From Aquimarina aggregata (GTDB lineage: Bacteria; Bacteroidota; Bacteroidia; Flavobacteriales; Flavobacteriaceae), in the NCBI RefSeq assembly GCF_001632745.1, contig NZ_LQRT01000046.1, positions 1-64,000 of the forward strand: 64,000 bases of DNA, in the 5' to 3' direction. This document shows positions 9,962-18,777 of the stretch, piece by piece; the first letter of the stretch is position 1, and every line of letters begins with the position of its first letter. A program made the translations under genes and the position numbers. A model generated the notes under the pieces. That model was given only the letters and a program-made list of their open reading frames with translations, searched no databases and had not been told where the DNA came from.

Positions 9962-12900
9962 TTATTTTTTTATCTTTTGATAGTGTACTTTATTCCTCCA
10001 ATATGAAAGTGCGCCTAAAATAATAAGCACGGCTACAGAATAATAAATTGAATTTGGAGTGATTACCTTATCTCCACTTGCATAAGAATGTAAACCTTTA
10101 AGGTAAAAGTTTACTCCAAAATAAGTCATTAAAACACTGTAAATTGCTAATACTGAAGCTAGATTAAACCACCATCTACTACGTAGGCCAGGTACTAATC
10201 GCATATGTATTACAAATGCATACACCATAATACTAACTAAAGCCCATGTCTCCTTAGGATCCCAACCCCAATAGCGCCCCCAACTCTCGTTAGCCCACAT
10301 ACCACCAAGAAAATTTCCTATAGTAAGCATAACAAGTCCAATGGTAAGGGCCATTTCATTAATAACGGTAATTTCCTTAATATTAAGATCCATTCGTTTC
10401 TTATTTGACTCTGTAGTTAAAATCATCAACAATAACGAAAGAATTCCTAAAATAGCTCCTACAAAGAATGGTCCGTAACTTCCAACAATAATAGAAACAT
10501 GAATAAGCACCCAATACGAATCTAGAACTGGTTGCAAATTAGCAATTGCAGGATCTGTCCAATTTTGATGTGCAAAAAATAAGATTATGGCAGCAACAAA
10601 TGTAGTAGCGGCAATAGTAAGGTTACTGCGTCTACCAAAAGCAAAACCGATTGCTAATGTAGCCCATGCAACATAAATCATAGATTCATAAGCATCACTC
10701 CATGGAGCATGTCCAGAGACATACCAGCGAATAATTAATCCTGCCGTATGTAATATAAATAGCAATGTAACTATACCTATAGTACCATTAATTAAAACCT
10801 TAACTATTTTAGATTCTTTAAATATTCTAAGAATTACAAAAATCATTAGTAATAAGCCAAACATCCCATAGTACCTGTATAGTGTTCTAAAAATATCATA
10901 CTTATTAAGTGCTATTTCAGCTTTAACTTTTTTATCTGTAGGCATTACTTCGCTACCAAACTTTTTTTGAAAACTTTTTATACTAGCAACATATTGGTCT
11001 GGTTTACTGTAGTCTCCAGTCTTGCGCGCTTCTTGCAAGGATTGTCTATAAATAGGAATAATCTGTCTTGTATACACAGAGTCCATACCCGTAAACTTAA
11101 ATTCATTTAATTCAGGTACAGAAACCCATTTATTATCTTCATTTCCAGGAACAGGAAAAACTTTTAAAATTCCTCCCCCTAAAGCTTGATTTAATAAATA
11201 AAACTTTTCATGTGTTTTTAAGAATTCTTTTTCAAACTGACTAGGTGTATTTGTGCTACTTGCTTTCTCTAAATATGGATCCAACTTATAGGCCCCACTA
11301 GGTTCAAAAAGATCAATTAAAGATACTTTTTTAGCAGATTTAGGAACTCCTAAAATTTTACGAATACTATCATTTTTCCAATCAATTTCGATAATTGGAA
11401 CACTGTACCATACAAGTGGATTTTCAACCATAGATACAAATACCTGATCTGCATTTAGCTTTTCATACGTATCCTTTTTGCTAATTTTACGCAATAATTC
11501 TGAAGAAAATGTATTAACAGGTTTCATTCTACCTCGCTCATCCTGAATTACAATACTTCCAAATTTAGCAGCATGTTCTTTAGGTACTATGTTAGCTTTA
11601 ATAATAGAATCTAACTCTGCCTTACTAGGTAACGTTTGTAGATGATCATTATGACCTGGTACGTCTTGTGCAAATGAAATTGTAGTTACTAGTAAGGTAA
11701 TACTTATTGTTAAAGCTTTCTTTTTGGCTTTTATCTTACTTAACTTTTTTTCTAAATCTTTAAATCGTGACCCTCTAGTAAAAAGAATCAGCATTAATCC
11801 TAAATACAACAACATATATCCTGCATATGTAATTAACGTTCCCCATCTATCATGATTTACAGAAAGTACCGTTCCTTTTTCATCTGGATCAAAAGAAGCT
11901 TGAAAAAATCTATAGCCTTTATGATCCAGAATATGATTCATATAAATATCATATGGCCGTGATGTATCGTTATCTATAATATCCACTTTACTCATATATG
12001 ATTTATATACATTTTGCGTACCTGGATATTTTTCAGCAATAAAGTCATTTAATTTTAATGAAAAGGGAAGTTCCATTCGTTTAGAACCATATGTAAAGTA
12101 CATATCAAGACCTCCTAAAGAAATCTTATCCATATCATTTGAGTATCCTTTTCCTCCGAGTAGTTTTATTTCTTTGGTTTCTCCATTAGTTGAAACATCT
12201 AAAATTAACGCATCTTGTTGCCCTTTACCTTTAACCTCAATTGGTACGACATCATAACTACCTTTGATTACAGGATCAGGAATTACAAATTGCATTCCTG
12301 CAGTTTGATACAAGGAACGCAACATTAAAGGTTGTACACTATCTTTAAACACAAGCCCTTGTTGTTGATCAGCCATTCTAAGATAAGAACCTTCAAAAGG
12401 GGATTCTATAAAATAATCATCATTTTTATATGTAATATTGATTGCACCTTTGGTTGGCTTATTAAATGCGATTAGTACATTATGAATATTTGAAACTTCT
12501 CCTTCTTCAATAAAATGATCATGACGATCGCCATCACCAGCTTCAACAATTTTCAAATAATTGTTTCCTTCTTCAGATGGTACTAAGCCCATTTCGGCTC
12601 CTTGAATATAATTTTTATAAGCTATAGAAACTGGTTGTTTATTATAATCGGTATCTATAACAAAATCGTTACTAGTTGCCTCTGCCAACTCTACAGCCTC
12701 AGAAATAATTCTACGACGTGGTTCTCCATTAATTTCTCCATCTAAAAAAATTGTGATGTATGTTTTTTCTGAAAGAAAGGTCGATGTAGTTTCACCTTCA
12801 CGTATGGGCATCACTCCCTCATAACTAATATAACGTGTAATAAAAGCGCCTACAATAATTAAAATAAAAGATAAATGCAATAGTAATGTGGCCCATTTCT

Positions 12901-13123
12901 CTTTTTTATACAATCTATATCTAAAAATATTTCCGGAAAAATTTATTGCAAAAAACACCATAATAGCTTCAAACCACCAAGTATTATATATCCATATTCT
13001 TGCTGCCGTAGTACCGTATGCATCTTCTAGAAATGTTCCAACCCCCATCGAAGCAGCAAAAACAATAAATAAAACCGCCATCAAACGTGTAGAGAACAAA
13101 AGACTTTTTAGCTTATCTAGCAT
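9962..13123 (-). CDS. ccsBA: Fused cytochrome c biogenesis protein CcsBA (ResB-CcsA)
   Basis: This is a System II haem exporter and cytochrome c synthase of the inner membrane, which attaches haem to CXXCH apocytochromes in the periplasm. The 1,053-residue length fits the natural ResB-CcsA fusions of Bacteroidetes and Epsilonproteobacteria. The ResB half (about 1-470) has membrane helices near the N-terminus and a large periplasmic domain. A further periplasmic stretch leads to the multi-helix CcsA half. The tryptophan-rich WWD haem-binding signature (WGRYWGWDPKETW) lies near 948-960, flanked by His-bearing segments (LIHVSIIVGSYG, VIHMRL, GLHSYASG). A TAAATTTG -7 box lies 27 bp before the start. 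The gene stands alone. Confidence 0.95.
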   Translation of the reverse strand: MLDKLKSLLFSTRLMAVLFIVFAASMGVGTFLEDAYGTTAARIWIYNTWWFEAIMVFFAINFSGNIFRYRLYKKEKWATLLLHLSFILIIVGAFITRYISYEGVMPIREGETTSTFLSEKTYITIFLDGEINGEPRRRIISEAVELAEATSNDFVIDTDYNKQPVSIAYKNYIQGAEMGLVPSEEGNNYLKIVEAGDGDRHDHFIEEGEVSNIHNVLIAFNKPTKGAINITYKNDDYFIESPFEGSYLRMADQQQGLVFKDSVQPLMLRSLYQTAGMQFVIPDPVIKGSYDVVPIEVKGKGQQDALILDVSTNGETKEIKLLGGKGYSNDMDKISLGGLDMYFTYGSKRMELPFSLKLNDFIAEKYPGTQNVYKSYMSKVDIIDNDTSRPYDIYMNHILDHKGYRFFQASFDPDEKGTVLSVNHDRWGTLITYAGYMLLYLGLMLILFTRGSRFKDLEKKLSKIKAKKKALTISITLLVTTISFAQDVPGHNDHLQTLPSKAELDSIIKANIVPKEHAAKFGSIVIQDERGRMKPVNTFSSELLRKISKKDTYEKLNADQVFVSMVENPLVWYSVPIIEIDWKNDSIRKILGVPKSAKKVSLIDLFEPSGAYKLDPYLEKASSTNTPSQFEKEFLKTHEKFYLLNQALGGGILKVFPVPGNEDNKWVSVPELNEFKFTGMDSVYTRQIIPIYRQSLQEARKTGDYSKPDQYVASIKSFQKKFGSEVMPTDKKVKAEIALNKYDIFRTLYRYYGMFGLLLMIFVILRIFKESKIVKVLINGTIGIVTLLFILHTAGLIIRWYVSGHAPWSDAYESMIYVAWATLAIGFAFGRRSNLTIAATTFVAAIILFFAHQNWTDPAIANLQPVLDSYWVLIHVSIIVGSYGPFFVGAILGILSLLLMILTTESNKKRMDLNIKEITVINEMALTIGLVMLTIGNFLGGMWANESWGRYWGWDPKETWALVSIMVYAFVIHMRLVPGLRSRWWFNLASVLAIYSVLMTYFGVNFYLKGLHSYASGDKVITPNSIYYSVAVLIILGALSYWRNKVHYQKIKK

Positions 13124-13149
13124 AATGTTTTTTCTTTTTTTTAGCTCGG

Positions 13150-13157
13150 CAAATTTA
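13150..13157 (-). promoter_or_regulatory. -7 box TAAATTTG of ccsBA
   Basis: It matches the Bacteroidetes -7 consensus TAnnTTTG on the minus strand, 27 bp before the ATG at 13123. No clear -33 TTTG is visible at the expected spacing. Confidence 0.5.
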
Positions 13158-13422
13158 ATGTTTTTAACAAGATTATATTATATTATGACACTATGATTTA
13201 AAGGTTTTAACAGAAGTTTGCATATCGTATACCTAACCAGCCCCTTTTTATGCTTTTTATATGCTCATTAAAAAAAAGTTTCTGCTTTTTGCAAGAAATT
13301 TAATAGGATAAAAAAGATATGATCATATAAACCCTTTTGTCTTTGAATTATTAAAATACTATATCGTATTTTATATAATAAAAACCAATACTTTATTATT
13401 CTACTTTTTAAGAGAACTTCCT

Positions 13423-13430
13423 TACTTTTG
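13423..13430 (+). promoter_or_regulatory. -7 box TACTTTTG very close to a start codon
   Basis: It matches TAnnTTTG and ends only 4 bp before the ATG at 13435. Transcription from it would begin at or just inside the start codon, giving a leaderless message. The rest of the 13124-13434 spacer shows nothing else I can name. Confidence 0.4.
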
Positions 13431-13434
13431 TCTA

Positions 13435-14199
13435 ATGATTAGGGTTATTTTACTTGGTGCAGGAAATGTTGCACAACATTTGTATAAGGCTTTTTATAAG
13501 CAACCAGCTATAACTATTGTACAATGCTATAATCGTAAAGGGGTTCGATTACATCCTGATCAAAATGAAAATAATGTTACCAAAAATATAGCATCCATAA
13601 AGGAAGCAGATATTTATATTATGGCTGTAAGTGACGATGCTATAAAAACACTTTCTAGTCAACTCCCTTTTACTAATCGATTAGTAGTACATACATCAGG
13701 AAGCGTTCCTATGATTGCTATTAATAATTCTAATAGACAAGGTGTTTTTTACCCCTTGCAAACCTTTACCTCTGATAAAGCTGTAGATTTTGCAAAAATT
13801 CCTATTTGCATAGAGGGAGATCAAGAAAAAGACCTTTTCTTGATAGAGAGACTTGCATTACTTTTATCAAAAAAAACGTATCAAATCTCATCTGCACAAC
13901 GTAATATATTACATGTTTCTGCTGTGTTTGTAAATAACTTTACTAATCATTTATTCTCTATCGGAAATGATATATGTAAAGAAAATAATATCCCTTTTGA
14001 AATTTTACATCCTTTACTTCAGGAAACTGCTAAAAAAGCATTAGAAATAAACCCTAATAAAGCACAAACTGGTCCTGCTATGAGAAATGATACTAAGACG
14101 ATAGCTCGTCATCTTAAATTATTATCAGACCCTTCACAACAAGAAATATATCAAACTCTTACTAAAGCAATACAATCTAAATATGGAAAAAAGTTATAA
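13435..14199 (+). CDS. Rossmann-like / DUF2520 protein
   Basis: This is a cytoplasmic NAD(P)-binding protein of unknown substrate. The N-terminal Rossmann fold begins at once with MIRVILLGAGNVAQHL (GxGNxA dinucleotide loop), followed by AVSDDAI and VVHTSGSVP as in NADP oxidoreductase F420-dependent and prephenate-dehydrogenase-like folds. The C-terminal DUF2520 helical domain covers about 120-250 (HVSAVFVNNFTNHLF, then GPAMRNDTKTI). The product overlaps the next gene by 17 bp, so the two are translationally coupled. The family usually sits with a KdsC-like phosphatase in Flavobacteriia, as here. Confidence 0.88.
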   Translation: MIRVILLGAGNVAQHLYKAFYKQPAITIVQCYNRKGVRLHPDQNENNVTKNIASIKEADIYIMAVSDDAIKTLSSQLPFTNRLVVHTSGSVPMIAINNSNRQGVFYPLQTFTSDKAVDFAKIPICIEGDQEKDLFLIERLALLLSKKTYQISSAQRNILHVSAVFVNNFTNHLFSIGNDICKENNIPFEILHPLLQETAKKALEINPNKAQTGPAMRNDTKTIARHLKLLSDPSQQEIYQTLTKAIQSKYGKKL

Positions 14200-14707
14200 A
14201 GAATACTTACAACACATTACTACTTTTATTTTTGATGTTGATGGTGTGTTAACCGATGGCACTGTTCTAGTACATACTGATGGCCAGCTATTGCGAACAA
14301 TGAACATAAAAGATGGTTATGCTCTTAAAGCTGCCGTACAACAGGGATTTAACGTTTGTATTATTTCTGGCGGAAAAAACGAAGGGGTACGACAACGCTT
14401 AAAAAATCTTGGAATTAAAGACATATATTTAGGGGCGCATCAAAAGGTTGAACAACTAGAAGAATATCTTAAGCTTCATGATATAAAAATGCAAAATGTA
14501 TTGTACATGGGCGATGATATACCTGATATTCCTGTAATGAAAATGATAGGTTTACCTAGTTGTCCTCAAGATGCTGTCGCAGAAGTTAAGGAAGTATCGA
14601 AATATGTTTCTTATAAAAAAGGAGGAAAAGGCTGTGTTAGAGATGTTATAGAACAAGTACTAAAAGTTCAAGAAAAATGGGTATCTAATTTTGATGCAGA
14701 AGCATAA
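14183..14707 (+). CDS. HAD phosphatase of the KdsC family (Kdo-8-phosphate phosphatase-like)
   Basis: By family it should hydrolyse 3-deoxy-manno-octulosonate 8-phosphate to Kdo in lipopolysaccharide core synthesis. At 174 residues it has the short tetrameric KdsC length without a cap domain. Motif I FDVDGVLTDG has Asp18 and Asp20; motif II is in CIISGG; the metal-binding motif GDDIPDIPVM is near 108-117. It lacks an attached CMP-Kdo or aldolase domain. It overlaps the DUF2520 gene by 17 bp and precedes rdgB by 46 bp. Some flavobacterial members may act on other sugar phosphates, so the exact substrate is inferred. Confidence 0.85.
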   Translation: MEKSYKEYLQHITTFIFDVDGVLTDGTVLVHTDGQLLRTMNIKDGYALKAAVQQGFNVCIISGGKNEGVRQRLKNLGIKDIYLGAHQKVEQLEEYLKLHDIKMQNVLYMGDDIPDIPVMKMIGLPSCPQDAVAEVKEVSKYVSYKKGGKGCVRDVIEQVLKVQEKWVSNFDAEA

Positions 14708-14753
14708 CTTTAGAACTGTAAAACAAAAAAACAATCTTACTACCTCTTGATAA

Positions 14754-15326
14754 ATGAAAATTGTATTCGCGACCAATAATCAAAATAAAATAAAAGAAGT
14801 GAAGGCCTTAATTCCAAGTTCTATAGAATTATTAAGTCTTGAGGATATTAACTGTTTAGAAGACATTCCTGAAACTTCAGACACAATTGAAGGCAATGCA
14901 AAACAAAAAGTTTTATACATAAAAGAGAACTATGGATATGATTGTTTTGCTGATGATACTGGCTTAGAAGTAGAAACTCTAAATGGGGAGCCAGGGGTAT
15001 ATTCTGCTAGATATGCTGGCCCAGCAAAAGATGCTAATGCAAATATGGAAAAACTTTTGAATGCATTAGAAAATAAAGAAAACCGTAATGCCCAGTTTAA
15101 AACTGTTATCGCCTTAGAATTAAATGGAACGTTAAAAACATTCACCGGAATTTGTAAAGGTCGTATTATTGATCAAAAAAAAGGAGATAAAGGTTTTGGT
15201 TATGACCCCATTTTTTTGCCTGATGGGTATACTCAAACTTTTGCAGAACTACCACTATCAGAAAAAAATAATATTGGTCACCGTGGTAAAGCCGTGCAGC
15301 AATTAATCAAATTCTTGAATTCCTAA
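14754..15326 (+). CDS. rdgB: Non-canonical purine NTP pyrophosphatase (RdgB/HAM1)
   Basis: This cytoplasmic house-cleaning enzyme converts dITP, ITP and XTP to monophosphate plus pyrophosphate, keeping deaminated purines out of DNA and RNA. The 190-residue length is typical. The start matches the family exactly: MKIVFATNNQNKIKEV. The catalytic Asp pair lies in CFADDTGLEV (67-68), followed by GEPGVYSARYAG. The substrate-recognition loop GDKGFGYDPIF and the late SEKNNIGHRGKA segment are both present. It is the last gene of the plus-strand trio and overlaps the convergent CPBP gene by 4 bp. Confidence 0.95.
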   Translation: MKIVFATNNQNKIKEVKALIPSSIELLSLEDINCLEDIPETSDTIEGNAKQKVLYIKENYGYDCFADDTGLEVETLNGEPGVYSARYAGPAKDANANMEKLLNALENKENRNAQFKTVIALELNGTLKTFTGICKGRIIDQKKGDKGFGYDPIFLPDGYTQTFAELPLSEKNNIGHRGKAVQQLIKFLNS

Positions 15327-15955
15327 TCTGCTTCAGGAAATGCAAGCATCTCTCCCATTCCAACTGTAAACAACCAATTACCGTAAATAGCATGCTCTAT
15401 AGATACTAAAGTGGTGGATTTTGTTTTTTGAAAAGTGTAGGCGAATAACAATCCTCCAACAAAAGTAAGTAACTGTACCAAAAAACTTCCTAAAAATAGG
15501 TGCGCCAAAGAAAAAAGAGTTGCATTAATAAAAATAAACAACCATTTATTTTTCACAAGTTCTTCATAGCGTTTATAAAAAAAAGTTCTGTAGATTATTT
15601 CCTGTGGCCAAACAGATAGAAAGGTATACACAAACAAAATCATAATCCACAATTGTGGTTTTTTAATTAAAACCGAAAACAACTTTTCTTGATCAACAAA
15701 GAATACATACATTCCTGTTACGATCATTATAATACATAACTTTATTAAAATATTCTTCCAAAAAGGTCTCCAAAACTGTTTATTCGGGAGTTTCAACTTA
15801 AGTACACCTTCTCTTTTTGATAAAATCAATATATAAATGAATCCAATAAGAGTTACAATAACCTTAATGATAATAGGGTACTCTATCAAAAAACTAACAG
15901 GAAGTAAAATGAAGAGAATGAACAACTCTAAACCTTTGTATAAATTAGTATGCAT
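15323..15955 (-). CDS. CPBP-family membrane protein (Abi/Rce1-like)
   Basis: This is a polytopic inner-membrane protein of 210 residues, with five or six hydrophobic helices and a CPBP (CAAX protease/bacteriocin-processing-like) core. The glutamate motif reads QEIIYR (118-123), with Gln in place of the usual first Glu. The second motif FSLAH has His152, and a third has His188 and Asn193 in EHAIYGNW. The loss of one Glu in EExxxR leaves activity uncertain, although several CPBP members keep only the second Glu. It stands alone, convergent with rdgB. The substrate is unknown. Confidence 0.82.
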   Translation of the reverse strand: MHTNLYKGLELFILFILLPVSFLIEYPIIIKVIVTLIGFIYILILSKREGVLKLKLPNKQFWRPFWKNILIKLCIIMIVTGMYVFFVDQEKLFSVLIKKPQLWIMILFVYTFLSVWPQEIIYRTFFYKRYEELVKNKWLFIFINATLFSLAHLFLGSFLVQLLTFVGGLLFAYTFQKTKSTTLVSIEHAIYGNWLFTVGMGEMLAFPEAD

Positions 15956-16014
15956 TGTTAGTCTATTTTTTGACTAATTTCAATATAAAAAACGAACTAA
16001 AACCTATTTCCATA

Positions 16015-16045
16015 AAAAAAACCTCTTGGGGCAAGAGGTTTTTTT
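16015..16045. terminator. Hairpin 1: CCTCTTG-GGG-CAAGAGG flanked by A and T runs
   Basis: The 7-bp G/C-containing stem is extended by seven A-T pairs and reads as an intrinsic terminator in either direction. It lies 60 bp upstream of the CPBP start and 680 bp upstream of nhaC, so it does not close either flanking gene. Confidence 0.55.
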
Positions 16046-16272
16046 CAATTAGGGGTAATTTTTGACGTTTTAGTTTAATTCAATCTAGGTAATCAAAATT
16101 TTTATATTTTATGCTTTTATTATCTTTCTTATACTCCAAAGATACCTTGCTTTTATTTATTTTTTAATTGGTATTAGCCAAAACACCTTTTTTGTATCGA
16201 TGAAAAACAATATACTATCGATAAACTAACACTATTCCTATTAAAGTCGAAGATTTTTTTACTTACTTACAT

Positions 16273-16304
16273 AATAAAATCTCTTTGGGGCAAGAGATTT
16301 TATT
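16273..16304. terminator. Hairpin 2: 13-bp stem with TGGGGC loop
   Basis: The left arm AATAAAATCTCTT pairs perfectly with AAGAGATTTTATT around TGGGGC. It resembles hairpin 1 in loop and stem sequence (CTCTT...AAGAG) and has no downstream T run. Confidence 0.5.
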
Positions 16305-16395
16305 GGATCACTTTTAAAAAATAGGTAACCAGAATAATTAAAATTGTATTGTACTTTATCTCATTCTAACAACAACAATAAAATTGTTAAAAATA

Positions 16396-16419
16396 AAAGC
16401 CTCGAGGGGATGAGGCTTT
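16396..16419. terminator. Hairpin 3: AAAGCCTC / GAGGCTTT with GAGGGGAT loop
   Basis: The stem is 8 perfect base pairs. The loop again contains GGGG. It is followed by TATAGGTTAAGGGGC and a run of A, not T, so termination on the plus strand is doubtful. Confidence 0.45.
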
Positions 16420-16727
16420 ATAGGTTAAGGGGCAAAAAAAAGTATACACACAATCAATTCCAATTTTTCTCTTACTTGTTTTTCTTTTACACTTCAAAAG
16501 TAGTCTATATTACACATCAATTCACAAAATCAGTTATGAAGAAAACACAATAAATCGACAAAATACACAAATAATCGACAAAATAACTTTTCGTGTTAAA
16601 AAAGAACTAATTGTTTTAAGAAATTGTTTATCCTTTTGATTTCCTAAAAGCAATTAAACTAAATATAGCGTTGCATAAATTTTATTAATATCGTAACATT
16701 ACATCCATAAAATTCTGAAAACAACAA

Positions 16728-18212
16728 ATGGAAAGCACAAACATCACTCCTAAAGATCCCAAAAACGAAGAAATCATTGAAAACAAAGAACTAAGTATTT
16801 GGGAAGCCTTGCTACCTGTTATTATATTAGTAGGAATGTTATTTTATAATGTATCTTTTGCTTTTGGGGATGATGCATTAAGTGGTAGTAACCAGTTTAT
16901 TTTATTACTAGGTGCTGCTGTAGCTGCAATTGTTGGCTTTTTCAACAAAGTGTCTTATAAACAAATGATGGAAGAGGTAGCTAATAATGTTAAATCAACA
17001 ACAGGAGCACTTCTTATTCTTTTAATGGTAGGGTCACTTGCAGGAACATGGTTAATTAGTGGTATTATACCCACTATGATCTATTATGGGCTACAGATTT
17101 TAAATCCTACTATTTTTCTGGCTGCTTGTGTCATTATTTGCGCGATTATATCAATTGCTACAGGTAGTTCCTGGACAACTTCTGCTACAGTAGGTATTGC
17201 TCTTATTGGAATTGGTGATACCCTCGGAATATCATTAGGTATGACTGCAGGAGCTGTAATATCAGGAGCATATTTTGGTGATAAAATGTCACCATTATCA
17301 GATACTACGAATTTGGCACCAGCAATGGCAGGAGGAGAATTATTTTCTCATATAAAGTACATGGCGTACACAACCGTACCTACCATTATTATTACTCTTA
17401 TAGTTTTTATAATCATTGGTTTTACTATAGATACTTCTGGAACTCCTGAAATAGGCGAACAATTACAAGCAATTAGCAGCGCCTTTACCATTACTCCATG
17501 GCTTTTTATTGTTCCTGTGTTAGTAATCGTTTTAATTATTAGAAAAACACCACCCTTGATCGCTCTATTGGCAGGTACTTTACTTGGAGCAATAGCTGCT
17601 ATCATAGCTCAACCAGGGATCGTAATGGGTATAGCCGGTAGTACTGAACTTACATTTAATTCTGCCTACATTGGTGTAATGAAAGCAATGACCGTGGATA
17701 CTGCTGTAGAAACAACCAATGCACAATTAAATGACTTATTCTCTGCAGGAGGAATGTCAGGTATGTTAGGTACGATTTGGTTGATTGTATGTGCTATGGT
17801 ATTTGGTGGCGTTATGGATGCTATTGGCGCCTTAGCCAGAATTAGTAAAGCTTTATTAAACTTATTTGATACTGTTTTTGGGTTGTTTGCCAGTACCGTA
17901 GTAAGCTGCTTAGCTTTAAATGTTACAGCTTCAGATCAGTATTTAGCAATTGTTGTACCTGGTAGAATGTATGCTAAGGCTTTTAAAGATAAAGGACTCG
18001 CTCCAGAAAATTTGAGTAGAACATTAGAGGATTCAGGAACTGTAACTTCTGTTTTAGTACCATGGAATACCTGTGGAGCTTATCAAAGTGGAGTTCTTGG
18101 TGTTCCTGTCGTAGATTATTTCTTTTTCGCCATATTTAATTGGTTAAGTCCGTTTATGACATTGTTATTTGCAGCATTTAGGATAAAAATCAAACAGCTT
18201 GCAAAAAGCTAA
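16728..18212 (+). CDS. nhaC: Na+/H+ antiporter, NhaC family
   Basis: This inner-membrane secondary transporter exchanges cytoplasmic Na+ for protons; NhaC relatives can also exchange malate/lactate or arginine/ornithine. It is 494 residues with about 12 hydrophobic segments after a hydrophilic N-terminus (1-24). Family-typical stretches are TGSSWTTSATVGIALIGIG, GAYFGDKMSPLSDTTNLAPA and the C-terminal SVLVPWNTCGAYQ. The gene is single, preceded by the long hairpin-bearing spacer and followed by a clear terminator at 18224-18253. Marine habit fits Na+ export. Confidence 0.92.
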   Translation: MESTNITPKDPKNEEIIENKELSIWEALLPVIILVGMLFYNVSFAFGDDALSGSNQFILLLGAAVAAIVGFFNKVSYKQMMEEVANNVKSTTGALLILLMVGSLAGTWLISGIIPTMIYYGLQILNPTIFLAACVIICAIISIATGSSWTTSATVGIALIGIGDTLGISLGMTAGAVISGAYFGDKMSPLSDTTNLAPAMAGGELFSHIKYMAYTTVPTIIITLIVFIIIGFTIDTSGTPEIGEQLQAISSAFTITPWLFIVPVLVIVLIIRKTPPLIALLAGTLLGAIAAIIAQPGIVMGIAGSTELTFNSAYIGVMKAMTVDTAVETTNAQLNDLFSAGGMSGMLGTIWLIVCAMVFGGVMDAIGALARISKALLNLFDTVFGLFASTVVSCLALNVTASDQYLAIVVPGRMYAKAFKDKGLAPENLSRTLEDSGTVTSVLVPWNTCGAYQSGVLGVPVVDYFFFAIFNWLSPFMTLLFAAFRIKIKQLAKS

Positions 18213-18223
18213 TTGTATATAAC

Positions 18224-18253
18224 AAACCCCACTCTACTTGGTTAGTGGGGTTT
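18224..18253 (+). terminator. Intrinsic terminator of nhaC
   Basis: AAACCCCACT pairs with AGTGGGGTTT around a 10-nt loop, followed by ATTTTTTT. It starts 12 bp after the nhaC stop codon. Confidence 0.85.
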
Positions 18254-18293
18254 ATTTTTTTATATTATGTATTACCTAAAACGGAAGCATTAC

Positions 18294-18689
18294 TTATTTC
18301 CTATCAATTATAGGTATGGGCTTTTTATGATTATCTATCGCTACAAACTTAAAGTAACCAGAAACTGCAATCTCACGATCATAATTATACATTTCTTCTT
18401 TATAAATATCAACTTTTACAGTGCAACTAGTTCTCCCAACTTCAGAAACTTTTGCTACTAACTCTATAATAGTACCTTCAGGAATAGGTTTCTCAAAATC
18501 TATTTTATCCGTCGAAATTGTTACCACTTTTTTTCTAGAAAAACGAGTAGCACAAATAAAAGAAACCTCATCCATAAGTTGTAAAGCAGTCCCCCCAAAC
18601 AAGGTCTCATAATGATTTGTAGTATTCGGAAAAACAGCCTTAAAAATTCTAGTTTCGGATGCTCTAATCAATTCTTCTATAGTTTTCAT
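18294..18689 (-). CDS. Acyl-CoA thioesterase, hotdog fold (YciA/BFIT type)
   Basis: It should hydrolyse acyl-CoA to fatty acid and CoA in the cytoplasm. The 131-residue single hotdog domain has the family motif HYETLFGGTALQLMDE, where the MDE Asp is the catalytic acid, followed by SFICATRF. The later segments VVTISTDKIDFEKPIP and GRTSCTVKVDIY are typical of the cytosolic acyl-CoA hydrolase family. Chain-length preference cannot be read. It is divergent from the nitroreductase gene, with 88 bp between the two start codons. Confidence 0.9.
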   Translation of the reverse strand: MKTIEELIRASETRIFKAVFPNTTNHYETLFGGTALQLMDEVSFICATRFSRKKVVTISTDKIDFEKPIPEGTIIELVAKVSEVGRTSCTVKVDIYKEEMYNYDREIAVSGYFKFVAIDNHKKPIPIIDRK

Positions 18690-18748
18690 AAAGTAGGTAT
18701 ATAGTTTTTTCTTATAATTATTAGGATCAAAGGTAAATCATATCGTAG

Positions 18749-18756
18749 TATCTTTG
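18749..18756 (+). promoter_or_regulatory. -7 box TATCTTTG of the nitroreductase gene
   Basis: It fits TAnnTTTG, 21 bp before the ATG at 18778. This also argues against the TTG at 18754 as start, since that lies within the box. Confidence 0.55.
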
Positions 18757-18777
18757 CATTGGATTAAAAAAAATCTA

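Larger units (their letters stand above)
15956..16727. other. 772-bp divergent spacer with hairpins having GGGG loops
   Basis: It separates the CPBP gene (minus) from nhaC (plus). It contains three strong hairpins (16015-16045, 16273-16304, 16396-16419) and one short one (16047-16060), all with GGGG in the loop. A plus-strand frame at 16344-16553 starts with TTG and shows no protein-like features, so I do not call it. Confidence 0.6.

Noticed and set aside
12888..13196. 102-codon plus-strand frame opposite the start of ccsBA
   Set aside because: It is the shadow of the membrane-helix-rich ccsBA N-terminus.
16344..16553. 69-codon frame upstream of nhaC
   Set aside because: It starts with TTG, runs through hairpin 3 and is rich in Asn and aromatic residues, so it is not convincing as a gene or leader peptide.
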